In this document: positions 18,421-25,948 of the stretch, piece after piece
How the letters are laid out: each line of letters starts with the position of its first letter
Position numbering within the stretch: the stretch's first letter is position 1
Assembly: GCF_004801855.1 (NCBI RefSeq)
Contig: NZ_SSTC01000001.1
Coordinates: 51,251-115,250, forward strand
DNA from: Pseudomonas sp. A-1
GTDB taxonomy: Bacteria > Pseudomonadota > Gammaproteobacteria > Pseudomonadales > Pseudomonadaceae
Direction: 5' to 3'
Length of the DNA: 64,000 bases
Program-made: the position numbers and the translations under genes
Notes under the pieces: generated by a model
The model's database searches: none
Told to the model about the DNA's origin: nothing
Seen by the model: the letters and a program-made list of their open reading frames with translations, nothing else

Positions 18421-18536
18421 GCCGCAGAACGGCTGGTGATGCGTTCCCACGCGGGAGCGTGGGAATGATCGGGATTGCAGCAGTGCCGCGGAGCGGCCGG
18501 TGATGCGCTCCCACGCCGGAGCGTGGGAGCGATCGG
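18421..18536. repeat. Tandem pair of 52-bp REP-type repeats
   Basis: Two direct copies (18421-18472 and 18485-18536) lie 64 bp apart. Each carries a perfect hairpin: arms 18444-18452/18457-18465 in copy 1 and 18507-18516/18521-18530 in copy 2, with loops GGGA and CGGA. The stem changes from TTCCCACGC to CTCCCACGC with a matching change in the other arm. The pair fills the gap between wzc and the phosphatase gene. Confidence 0.75.
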
Positions 18537-18541
18537 TTCGT

Positions 18542-18557
18542 GGCGAATGAATTCGCC
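18542..18557. repeat. Short palindromic repeat related to the 32.9-kb inverted pair
   Basis: GGCGAATGAATTCGCC is a palindromic core followed by CCCTAC. The same GGCGAAT/ATTCGCCCCTAC module occurs twice in inverted orientation at 32894-32949, which indicates a dispersed repeat family. Confidence 0.6.
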
Positions 18558-18577
18558 CCTACAGCGGGCTCTGTGAC

Positions 18578-20821
18578 TTATGCCTTCTGGGCGTCGTTGC
18601 TGTAGCCGTAGTAGTCGTAGTAGCCGCCGTAGCTGTAGCCCTGTTTCTTGGCCTTCTGGATGTCGACCTGGTTGAGGATGACGCCAGTGACTGGGGCGTT
18701 GTTCTGCAGCAGCTGGCCGACGCCTTTCTGCGCCAGCGGAACGGGCGTGGCTTCGGACTTGATCACGTAGAGCAGGGCGTTGGCATGGGTGGCGAGCACG
18801 GTGGCGTCGCTGACCGCCTGGGTCGGCGGTGAGTCGATGACCACGCGGTCGTACTTGCTGCGCAGGAATTCGAGGACCTTCTCGAAGCGCGACGACGACA
18901 GCAGCTCCAGTGGGTTCGGCGGCACGGCGCCGGCGCTGAGCATGTCGATGCCGTCGACGTGCTTGATGCACTCCTCCAGCTTGGCGGTACCGGCGATCAG
19001 GTTGGCCAGGCCGGGGGTGCCGACTGCGAAGTCGAAGTTCTTCGCCAGGGTCGGGCGGCGCATGTCGGCGTCGATCAGCAGCACCTTTTCCATCTGGCCG
19101 AGGGCCATGGCCAGGTTGGCGGCAACGGTGCTCTTGCCTTCGCCGGGAACGGAGGAGGTGATCACCAGAACCTTGTGCGGATCGTCCATGCCGGAGAGCA
19201 CCACGCCGGTGCGGATGGTACGGATCGATTCGCTGAAGCTGCGGTCCTTGTTGTCGCTGAACAGGTGGGCGACTTCCGCGCGCTGCTTGTTCTTGACCAG
19301 TGGCAGGATGCCCAGCACCGGCAGGTTGAGCTTGTTCTCCACCTGCTCGGTGCTCTTGAAGGTATTGTTCAGCGCTTCAAGCAGCAGAGTCAGGCCGATA
19401 CCAACGAACAGGGCGAGCAGGCCGGCGATGGCGACGATAAGCGACTTCTTCGGCTTGACCGGGAGGGTCGGCACCACGGCCTGGTCGACCACGCGGGCGT
19501 TGGCGCTTTCCAGGTCGGAGGTGGCGCTGGTTTCCTTCAGGCGGTTGAGGAAGGTGTCGTACAGGGCGCGGTTGGCTTCCACCTCGCGCTGCAGTTCGCG
19601 CAGCTTGAATTCCTTGCGCGAGATGTGCTGGATCTGTGCCTTGTTGGCGTCCACCGAAGCGCGCAGCGAGCCTTCGTTGGCCACGGCCAGCTGGTAGTTG
19701 CGCTCGATGCCGGCGACCACCTGTTCGACCTGGCCGCGCAGGCTGGCGGAGGCAGCGGCCAGTTCGGTGCGCGCGGCCTCCATGGTCGGGTGGCGGGCTC
19801 CGTAGCGCTTGGACAGTTCGTCCACCTTGGCCTGGGCCTTGGCCTGGTTGGCCTTGAACTGCTGGATCAGCGGGTCGCCCAGTACTGCCGGAATGCTGGC
19901 GAGCTTTTCCCAGCCGCCGCCGCGGCTGGACTGGATCTGCCGGTACATGCTCTCCGCCTCGGCGCGCTGGCGGCGCGCATCGACCATGCGGTCGCTGGTG
20001 GCCGACAGCTCGGCGGCACTGATGGTCGCCACGCCGTCGATGTCCACCAGATTCTCCTTCTCGCGGAAGGCCTGCAGCTTGTCCTCGGCATCCTTGAGCT
20101 TGACGCGCAGCTCGGAGAGGCGGCTGTTCATCCAGTTGGTGGCGGTCATGGACATTTCCATGGTCGCCTCCAGCTGGCCCTCGATGAAGCCGTTGGCCAG
20201 GGCGTTGGCGGCCTTGGCGGCCATGCGCGCATCGGCCATCTCGACCTCGACGCGCACCAGCTGGCTCTTGCCTTGCGGGGCGACGCTGATGCGCTTCATG
20301 AAGGACTTGGTGACTTCGTCGAAGATCATCGCTTCGGTCGGGTCGACGCCTTCCTCCAGGTCTTCCGGCAGGGTGGCGGGCACGACCTGGCTGACCTTGA
20401 AGTTGGCCAGCAGACCGCCGATGTCGATCAGCGGCTCGGGTTGCTGGCGCGGGTCGAATTCGGGGTGGGTGGTCAGGTTCAGCTGCTTGACCACGCGCTC
20501 GGCGAGGGCTCGCGACTTGAGCAGCTCGAACTGGGTCTGCAGGTATTCGCTGCCGGTGCCGTCCAGGCCGTAGATCTGCTCGATGGACACCACGTTTGCC
20601 TGCTTCTGTTCGATCAGCAGGGTGGCGCCCGCGCGGTAGATGGGCGTGATGTTCAGCACGGCGAGCACGGCCACCATAGCGACCACCAGCACCAGGGTGA
20701 TGATGCTCCACTTGCGCCGCCAGATGGTCTGCCACAGCTGCAGCAGGTCGATCTCGTCATCGTCCTCGTCGACGCGCTGGGCGATCAGGTTGCGCTCGTT
20801 AATCTGGGCGTTGCTTTCCAT
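18578..20821 (-). CDS. wzc: Wzc-type polysaccharide co-polymerase and tyrosine autokinase (locus 1)
   Basis: This 747-residue inner-membrane protein sets chain length and drives export with Wza. The N-terminal Wzz domain has its first membrane segment near residues 35-55 (IITLVLVVAMVAVLAVL), followed by a long periplasmic coiled-coil and a second membrane segment near 460 (SLIVAIAGLLALFVGIG). The cytoplasmic BY-kinase domain follows: Walker A SSVPGEGKST at about 553-562, Walker A-prime LLIDADMRRPT and Walker B RVVIDSPPTQ. The tail after KKQG is a tyrosine cluster ([12 protein letters not shown]), the site of autophosphorylation. It starts two bases after wza. The CpsB-type phosphatase lies downstream. 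Confidence 0.96.
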   Translation of the reverse strand: MESNAQINERNLIAQRVDEDDDEIDLLQLWQTIWRRKWSIITLVLVVAMVAVLAVLNITPIYRAGATLLIEQKQANVVSIEQIYGLDGTGSEYLQTQFELLKSRALAERVVKQLNLTTHPEFDPRQQPEPLIDIGGLLANFKVSQVVPATLPEDLEEGVDPTEAMIFDEVTKSFMKRISVAPQGKSQLVRVEVEMADARMAAKAANALANGFIEGQLEATMEMSMTATNWMNSRLSELRVKLKDAEDKLQAFREKENLVDIDGVATISAAELSATSDRMVDARRQRAEAESMYRQIQSSRGGGWEKLASIPAVLGDPLIQQFKANQAKAQAKVDELSKRYGARHPTMEAARTELAAASASLRGQVEQVVAGIERNYQLAVANEGSLRASVDANKAQIQHISRKEFKLRELQREVEANRALYDTFLNRLKETSATSDLESANARVVDQAVVPTLPVKPKKSLIVAIAGLLALFVGIGLTLLLEALNNTFKSTEQVENKLNLPVLGILPLVKNKQRAEVAHLFSDNKDRSFSESIRTIRTGVVLSGMDDPHKVLVITSSVPGEGKSTVAANLAMALGQMEKVLLIDADMRRPTLAKNFDFAVGTPGLANLIAGTAKLEECIKHVDGIDMLSAGAVPPNPLELLSSSRFEKVLEFLRSKYDRVVIDSPPTQAVSDATVLATHANALLYVIKSEATPVPLAQKGVGQLLQNNAPVTGVILNQVDIQKAKKQGYSYGGYYDYYGYSNDAQKA

Positions 20822-20823
20822 TC

Positions 20824-21363
20824 TTAGAAGAAACCCTGGTCAATGGTGATGGTGTCGCCGGGCATGACGATGGTGTCGAGGGTGGCCGGTTGCGGAGTAC
20901 GGCTGGAATCCTGGTCGCGAATGATGGTGATGCGGCCGGTCGAGGCGCGCTCGGTCAGGCCGCCTGCCAGGGCCACGGCGCGGCGCAGGGTCAGACCGGG
21001 CTGGAACTTGTAGCCGCCGGGGGTCTTGACTTCGCCGCTGATGAAGAACTCGCGATACTCCAGCACGCTGACCGAGACGCGCGGGTCGACCAGGTAGTCG
21101 CCCTTGAGGCTTTCCGTGAGCACCTTTTCGATTTCCGTGGCGGTCTTGCCCTTGGCGCGCACTTCGCCGATGAAGGGGTAGGAGAAGATGCCGGCATCGT
21201 TGAGGCGTACTTCCTCGAAGCTGAGGTCGGGTTCGCCGAAGACACTGATGCGGATGACGTCGCCGGAGGCCAGCTTGTAGGTGGAGTTGCCTTCAGCCAT
21301 GGCCATGCTGCTGTTCAGCAGGATCAGGCCGAGGATCAGGCGGAGGAAGTAACGGATGACCAT
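20824..21363 (-). CDS. wza: Wza-like polysaccharide export protein, short form (locus 1)
   Basis: This periplasmic/outer-membrane export protein of 179 residues has a poly-export domain (YKLASGDVIRISVFGEPDLS) and one SLBB domain (FFISGEVKTPGGYKF). E. coli Wza is about twice as long. This short form lacks the C-terminal amphipathic helix that forms the outer-membrane channel. I chose ATG 21363, just before the signal peptide (IRYFLRLILGLILLNSSMAMA). There is no lipobox cysteine, so it is likely a soluble or peripheral protein. Short Wza proteins usually work with a separate beta-barrel porin, and such a gene lies immediately upstream (21437-22603). Confidence 0.93.
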   Translation of the reverse strand: MVIRYFLRLILGLILLNSSMAMAEGNSTYKLASGDVIRISVFGEPDLSFEEVRLNDAGIFSYPFIGEVRAKGKTATEIEKVLTESLKGDYLVDPRVSVSVLEYREFFISGEVKTPGGYKFQPGLTLRRAVALAGGLTERASTGRITIIRDQDSSRTPQPATLDTIVMPGDTITIDQGFF

Positions 21364-21397
21364 GTGGCTCGGGTTCTCTGTTGGGGCGGTGCAGATG

Positions 21398-21419
21398 GGA
21401 GGGGGCGTTCGCCCCCTCC
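21398..21419. terminator. Intercistronic hairpin between porin and wza
   Basis: A perfect 9-bp GC-rich stem (21398-21406 and 21411-21419) with a 4-base loop lies between the porin stop and the wza start. There is no U-tract in the direction of transcription. An analogous 9-bp hairpin precedes wza in locus 2. Confidence 0.4.
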
Positions 21420-21436
21420 TGGCCGGCTGCAAGGGA

Positions 21437-22603
21437 TTACAGGCTGGCGTTGAGCGTCAGGGCGTAGATGTTGCGCTCGTAGCTCTCGTTGATGGCGTCG
21501 GAGTCGTTCTCGGCGTACTTGTAGCCGATGCCGACGTCCAGCCAGCGACGCATTTCGTAGGTCAGGCCGATGCCGAAGCTGTCGAGCTTGTCTTCGCGGG
21601 TGATGTCCTGGTACTTGCGGTCGCTGCGGGTGTAGCTGACGTTGGAGGTCAGACGCTCGGCCCAGTCATGTTCCCAGCTCAGGGTGGTGGTCTGGGTCTT
21701 GATGGTGGAAGCGTTGTCCTCGCCCTCGTCGAAGCCGCGGCGGGTGTTCAGGTTGAAGCGCGAGTAGGTGCGCGGCTCCCAGGTGGCGCCGACTTCCCAC
21801 ATGCCGGTGGACTTTTCGCCGACGCGCGAATCGTCGAAGTCCTTCTTCTCGCGACCGAACTTGGCGGTACCGGTGGTCTTGGCGGTGGCTTCCCAGGTCA
21901 GACCGGCAAGCAGGCCGGTGTTGTCGCTGTTCTTGCGACGGCCGGCAGTGTTGGTGTAGTCGTAGTCGGTGTAGCGACCTTCCAGCAGGGCCTTGGTCTT
22001 CGGCGCGATGCGGTAGTAGAAGGTGCTGCGCAGCGCGGTGGTGTCGCGCTCCTTGTCGGCATTGAGGCCGTTGCTGTTGGTGTAGCGCAGTTCCTCGTAG
22101 TTGGCACCGAAGTCGATCTGCGCACGGGCGCTCTGGGCGCCGAAGGTGTACACGCCACCGACGTTCTTGGTGTTGTACATGTCGTTCTCGACATTCTGGT
22201 CGACCGAAGCGGTCTCCTCGATGTCGTGGTAGCCGGCATTCAGCTTCAGGCGGTTGCGCGCATCGAACTCGAAACCGGCATCGGCCGTCAGGTGATGGTC
22301 GGTGTTGTTGTCCTTGTGGCTCGAGTGGAAGGTGTCGCTGACCGCGGTGTAGCTCAGCTTGTAGGCGCTCTTGCGGCCTTCGGCGCCGAGGCTGAAGGTC
22401 GGGGCGATGGTGGTGATCCAGGACGACTCCTCGTTGCGTTCCACTTCGCGGAAGTTGTCGTCGTAGCGTTCGCTGACCTGCAGGGTCGGGGTGAATTCGA
22501 GGCCGTCGGCCAGCTTGATGCTCGCGGCCTCCAGGGCCAGCACGCTGCTGCTGGCGGCGGAGACGGCCAGCGCCAGCAGGCTGATGTGCAGTTTCTTGCT
22601 CAT
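21437..22603 (-). CDS. Outer-membrane beta-barrel protein, BBP2/Wzp type
   Basis: The 388-residue precursor has a signal peptide (KKLHISLLALAVSAASSSVLA) and then alternating amphipathic strands rich in aromatic residues, ending in YALTLNASL with a hydrophobic last strand, as in outer-membrane barrels. The pattern YDDNFREVERNEESSWITTIAPTF near the N-terminus is typical of the BBP2_2 (PF10082) family found in exopolysaccharide operons. It probably forms the outer-membrane pore through which the polymer passes, in partnership with the short Wza encoded downstream. A strong AGGAAAGGAA ribosome site precedes ATG 22603. No second copy exists in locus 2. Confidence 0.88.
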   Translation of the reverse strand: MSKKLHISLLALAVSAASSSVLALEAASIKLADGLEFTPTLQVSERYDDNFREVERNEESSWITTIAPTFSLGAEGRKSAYKLSYTAVSDTFHSSHKDNNTDHHLTADAGFEFDARNRLKLNAGYHDIEETASVDQNVENDMYNTKNVGGVYTFGAQSARAQIDFGANYEELRYTNSNGLNADKERDTTALRSTFYYRIAPKTKALLEGRYTDYDYTNTAGRRKNSDNTGLLAGLTWEATAKTTGTAKFGREKKDFDDSRVGEKSTGMWEVGATWEPRTYSRFNLNTRRGFDEGEDNASTIKTQTTTLSWEHDWAERLTSNVSYTRSDRKYQDITREDKLDSFGIGLTYEMRRWLDVGIGYKYAENDSDAINESYERNIYALTLNASL

Positions 22604-22647
22604 TGAAAAAAATTCCTTTCCTGCAAGGGGCAGGGGATGGTTACCGG

Positions 22648-22671
22648 GATGGCGGCATTCCTGCCGCCATC
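22648..22671. terminator. Hairpin between the alanine-rich gene and the porin gene
   Basis: A perfect 10-bp stem (22648-22657 and 22662-22671) with a 4-base loop lies 25 bases after the alanine-rich gene stop. It lacks a U-run, so it could attenuate transcription or protect the upstream message. Confidence 0.45.
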
Positions 22672-22695
22672 GGGGGGTTAAGTCCGGGAGGCGGA

Positions 22696-23304
22696 TCAGT
22701 TCTGGCTGGCAGGGGTGCTGCTGCCGCCGCCGCCGCCGGTGCCGCTCGGGATGCCGCCGGTGGTGGTAGTGGTGGTGCCGCCGGCGCTGCCGCCTTGCGC
22801 GCTGTCGGTGCTGACGCCGGCAATGGAGGCCACGCCCTTGCCGTCAGGGCTGACGCCTACGCTGACGGCGAAGCTTGCGGCGGCAGCGGTGGCAGCGCTG
22901 GCTACGGCTTCTTTGGCGGCCTGGCCCTGGGCGGCATCCACGGCAGCCTTGCCGATGGCAGCGGCGGTCTCTGCGTCGCGTGCGGTGGCTACGGCGGCAC
23001 TGGCGATGGTGGTGGCCTGAGCCGGCGCGGCGGCGACGGCGGCGCCGGTGATGGCTGCAGCCTGGGACGGGTTGGCAGCAATGGCGGCGGTGACGATGGC
23101 AACAGCAGCTTCCGGATTGGCGGCAACCACGGCAGCGATGGCTTGAACCAGCGCTTCGCCTTCAGCGGCAGCGACAGCCTGGGTTTGCTCTGCGGTCAGG
23201 GCGATGCCGGCAGCGCTCAGGGCATCGACAGTGGCTTGATCCGCCATGGCCTGGCCGGAGGCCAGTGCCAGGGCGATGGAGAAGGCGGTAAGGGTTTTAC
23301 GCAT
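22696..23304 (-). CDS. Alanine-rich secreted protein with 15-residue repeats, function unknown
   Basis: The 202-residue product begins with a clear signal peptide (RKTLTAFSIALALASGQAMA, cleavage before DQ). The mature part is mostly alanine, with about three good copies of a 15-residue unit around AANP (ending in AIVT, AITG and TIAS) and then degenerate copies, as expected for a regular helical repeat. The C-terminus is a Gly/Ser/Thr linker with a run of six threonines and GGGGG. The start is ATG 23304, with GAGGA eight bases upstream. It lies between the RNA hydrolase and the porin of locus 1. A periplasmic or extracellular scaffold, or a polymer-associated protein, is possible. The locus-2 gene in the equivalent position (55455) is unrelated in detail but also small, secreted and low-complexity. 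Confidence 0.75.
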   Translation of the reverse strand: MRKTLTAFSIALALASGQAMADQATVDALSAAGIALTAEQTQAVAAAEGEALVQAIAAVVAANPEAAVAIVTAAIAANPSQAAAITGAAVAAAPAQATTIASAAVATARDAETAAAIGKAAVDAAQGQAAKEAVASAATAAAASFAVSVGVSPDGKGVASIAGVSTDSAQGGSAGGTTTTTTGGIPSGTGGGGGSSTPASQN

Positions 23305-23439
23305 GTTCAACGTCCTCGTTGTTTACAGCTGGTGAACTTGCCGATATCGGTGTGGCAAGGAGATATCAGAGGTGCAGCGCAGGCCTGCAGAATGTGCGCC
23401 TGAGCTGCAGATTGTATCTATCGGCAGTTCAGCGGCTTT

Positions 23440-24882
23440 CTACAGACCGGTCTCGATCGTCACTGTGCGCGCATTTTGCCTGTATTGCTCTTGCAAGGCA
23501 CGGGCCAATTGCCGTTTTGCGATGTCCTCGCCATGCACCAGGCGGATTTCGCTCGGCCAGTGGCGCATGCGGGTGACGAAGCTGACCAGTCCCTGCTGGT
23601 CGGCATGGGCGGAGTAGCCGCCCAGGGTTTCGACGCCGGCGCGGATGTCGATGCGCTCGCCGTCGAGGTCGACGTAGCCGCCGCGCGGGCCGTATTGCTG
23701 GATGGCCTGGCCGGGCGTGCCCTTGGCCTGATAGCCGACGAACACCACATTGTGCCGTCTGTCGCCGAGCATTGCCTTGAGGTAGTCGACGATCCGGCCG
23801 CCGGCGCACATGCCGCTGGCGGCGATGACGATGGCCGGGCGGCCGCTCTGCGCCAGGTGGCGCACCATGCTCAGGTGGTCGCTGTGGCTGTCGACGGTTA
23901 TCAGGTTGGCGAACCCCAGCGGGTTGCGGCCCTTGCCGACGCGGCGCAGCGCTTCCTTGTCCCAGTAGGGTTGCAGCTGCTGGTAGACCTCGGTGAAGCG
24001 GCTGGCCAGCGGCGAGTCGAGCACGATCGGCAGGCCGGGCCAGGGGTTGTCCTGCGGGGCGCCGCTCTTCTCCGCGGCGGGGAGCTTCATCCGGTGGATG
24101 ATGTCTTCCAGTTCGTACAGCAGTTCCTGGGTGCGGCCGATGCTGAACGCCGGGATCAGCACGCTGCCGTTGTCGACCAGGGCCTTCTCGATGACCGCCT
24201 GCAGTTGCCGGCGGCGGTTGGCGCGCGAGGCGTGGCGGCGGTCGCCGTAGGTGCTTTCCAGCACCAGGGTGTCGGCCTTCCACGGCGATTTCGGCGCCGG
24301 CAGCAGGGGCGTATGGGTGGCGCCCAGGTCGCCGGAGAAGACGATGCGCCGTTTTTCGCCGCTGCTGCGATAGCGCAGGTCGCACTCCACATAGGCCGAG
24401 CCGAGGATGTGGCCGGCACGTTGCAGGCGGATGCGCGCGTGCAGTTGCGGATCGTCGACTATGCTGAACCAGGTCTTGTACGGCAGCGCGATGGTGCGCA
24501 TCCCGATCAGGCTGAGATAGCGCTCGAGCAGTTTCGCGTCGCGGCTGACGCCGAGGCGGAAGGCGTCTTCCAGCACCAGCGGCAGCAGGCGGGCCGAGGG
24601 CTCGCTGCACAGGATCGGCCCCTTGAAGCCCGCGGCGAGCAGTTGCGGCAGGCGGCCGATGTGGTCGACGTGCACGTGGGTGGCGACGAGCGCCCGGATG
24701 TTCCGGGTGTCGAAGCCGATCTGCAGCTGCTCGGCGTTGCCCAGGCCGTCGGCGGAGGTTTCCGCTCCCTGGAACAGTCCGCAGTCGATCAGCAGGCTAT
24801 GCTGGTTATCCAGCAGCAGTTGGTGGCAGGAGCCGGTAACGCCGTGGGCGGCGCCGTGATGCAGGATTTGCGGGTAGGCCAT
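23440..24882 (-). CDS. MBL-fold/beta-CASP RNA-metabolising hydrolase
   Basis: This 480-residue metallo-beta-lactamase-fold protein has a beta-CASP insertion, the family of RNase J and CPSF73-type ribonucleases. The zinc motif THVHVDHIGR places His69, His71, Asp73 and His74. GHILGSAYVECDL supplies the next ligand, FSGDLG carries the bridging Asp, and beta-CASP motifs appear as IVLDSPLA, VIAASGMCAGGRI and the C-terminal ETLGGYSAHADQQGL and VHGE segments. It is cytoplasmic by sequence. It is the first gene after the ops element of locus 1, 42 bases from it, and is separated from the next gene by 135 bp. A role in processing its own long mRNA is possible but unproven. Homologues are common housekeeping genes elsewhere. 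Confidence 0.93.
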   Translation of the reverse strand: MAYPQILHHGAAHGVTGSCHQLLLDNQHSLLIDCGLFQGAETSADGLGNAEQLQIGFDTRNIRALVATHVHVDHIGRLPQLLAAGFKGPILCSEPSARLLPLVLEDAFRLGVSRDAKLLERYLSLIGMRTIALPYKTWFSIVDDPQLHARIRLQRAGHILGSAYVECDLRYRSSGEKRRIVFSGDLGATHTPLLPAPKSPWKADTLVLESTYGDRRHASRANRRRQLQAVIEKALVDNGSVLIPAFSIGRTQELLYELEDIIHRMKLPAAEKSGAPQDNPWPGLPIVLDSPLASRFTEVYQQLQPYWDKEALRRVGKGRNPLGFANLITVDSHSDHLSMVRHLAQSGRPAIVIAASGMCAGGRIVDYLKAMLGDRRHNVVFVGYQAKGTPGQAIQQYGPRGGYVDLDGERIDIRAGVETLGGYSAHADQQGLVSFVTRMRHWPSEIRLVHGEDIAKRQLARALQEQYRQNARTVTIETGL

Positions 24883-24924
24883 GATGTCAGTCCGTTAACG
24901 GGGCCGTGGTTGCCGCACTTCGGG

Positions 24925-24936
24925 CACGCTACCGCC
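24925..24936 (-). promoter_or_regulatory. ops element (RfaH recruitment site) of locus 1
   Basis: On the minus strand this reads GGCGGTAGCGTG, identical to the ops core of enterobacterial JUMPstart sequences, inside a GGGGCGGTAGCGTGCCC context that can form the small ops hairpin. It lies 42 bases upstream of the RNA hydrolase start, in the direction of transcription. A gene for an RfaH-type protein lies directly upstream at 25144-25671. RfaH recognises ops in the non-template strand of paused RNA polymerase. Confidence 0.9.
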
Positions 24937-24937
24937 C

Positions 24938-24959
24938 CAGGATTTTCCGTCATATCCTG
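24938..24959 (-). promoter_or_regulatory. 22-bp palindrome adjoining ops (upstream half of JUMPstart, locus 1)
   Basis: Six-base arms CAGGAT and ATCCTG bound a 22-bp palindrome one base from the ops core. The locus-2 copy has the same length and spacing but arms CAAGA and TCTTG, so the stem pairing is kept while the bases change. Confidence 0.75.
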
Positions 24960-25143
24960 AGAACGTGGCTTTGTGCATATGCATGCCAGCCGGCTACACG
25001 CAGCTTGCGTGTCCGGTTCGGCAGTCGAGTCGAGATTATGGGGGGTGCTACTGGGGTAGCCCTGTTCCCTGGGTCCGTTTATCAGCCATTTATTGTGTGG
25101 TCTGTCACAGGCTCCTGTCTGTAAGCTTTTTTCCCTATTCCGG

Positions 25144-25671
25144 TTATTCGGCCTTGCGAATGCTTGATAGCGGCACGCGGACTTTCTGTTCCCGGTGCAG
25201 TATGTTCATCAGCAGTACCACGCGCTCGTTACCGTCCATGGACAGGAAGATGGCTTCCAGCTCGGCGAAGGCGCCGTCGTTGAGGCGCACCCTGTCGCCG
25301 GCTTCGAGCAGCTGTTCGGCGGGGACGGCGCAGCAGCGCTGCTGCAGGCAGTCGATCAGTTCCTGGCTGACGGGCAGGGGCTGGTTGCCGAAGCCGACCA
25401 CGCGGCTGACGCCGCGGGTGGAGCGCAGCGGTGCCCAGTTGTCGAGCTGGCTGAGCTGGATGAACAGGTAGCCGGGAAACAGCGACTCTTCGAGCATCTG
25501 GCGCTGTCCGCGCAGCAGGCGTTCGCGGGTGTGGCGGGGGCGGTAGCAGGTGTAGCCCTGGCGCTGCAGATTTTCTTCGGCGCGCTCGTCCTGGCGCGGC
25601 TTGCACTGGATGAGGTACCAGGCGTGCTGCGGGCTGGATGCTTGCTGCTCGGGCGTGAGGCTGCTGCTCAT
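25144..25671 (-). CDS. rfaH: RfaH-type NusG-paralogue transcription antiterminator
   Basis: This 175-residue specialised NusG paralogue binds RNA polymerase at ops sites, suppresses pausing and Rho termination, and in E. coli recruits ribosomes. The NGN domain is clear: AWYLIQCKPRQDERAEENLQ, RQGYTCYRPRH, SLFPGYLFIQL and STRGVSRVVGFG. A linker leads to the KOW domain (GDRVRLNDGAFAELEAIFLS). I chose ATG 25671, preceded by AAGGA, over an in-frame start 51 bases upstream. Its position beside two polysaccharide loci with ops sites argues strongly for RfaH over NusG, which would be next to rplK. It is divergent from wbpM. Fold switching of the KOW domain cannot be judged from sequence reading. Confidence 0.94.
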   Translation of the reverse strand: MSSSLTPEQQASSPQHAWYLIQCKPRQDERAEENLQRQGYTCYRPRHTRERLLRGQRQMLEESLFPGYLFIQLSQLDNWAPLRSTRGVSRVVGFGNQPLPVSQELIDCLQQRCCAVPAEQLLEAGDRVRLNDGAFAELEAIFLSMDGNERVVLLMNILHREQKVRVPLSSIRKAE

Positions 25672-25948
25672 GCGGTTTTCGTCCTTGTCTTGCGATCGGC
25701 CGGCGCCTTCGGCGACGCCCACCCTGCAAGTTTTTTACGTATGGCCGGATTCTGCCATGTGTCGGCGCTTTTGACATCCACATGGTATCCACTTGGCATG
25801 CAGCATGTCGGATGACGGCTTGTTGGCGAGCCTGATCGGGGCTCCGCAGTCCCGGTAATGCTGAAGTGACCACCCGACGGCGAAGTGCCGCCCGGTGAAC
25901 TACCTTTGCAGAAAGGCTTAACCTTTTATATGGGCAATGGTGGTGTTC

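Larger units (their letters stand above)
24883..25143. other. Leader region of locus 1
   Basis: This 261-bp gap between rfaH and the RNA hydrolase gene holds the ops/JUMPstart element (24925-24959), a TGCATATGCA palindrome (24974-24983) and a 7-bp hairpin with a 3-base loop (24996-25012). No convincing -35/-10 pair could be picked by eye, and no U-rich terminator for rfaH is seen, so read-through from rfaH is possible. Confidence 0.6.

Noticed and set aside
24915..24960. Sigma-54 promoter suggested by GGCACG near the ops sites
   Set aside because: GGCACG is not followed by a TTGC element at the right spacing, and the same bases read on the other strand are the ops element.
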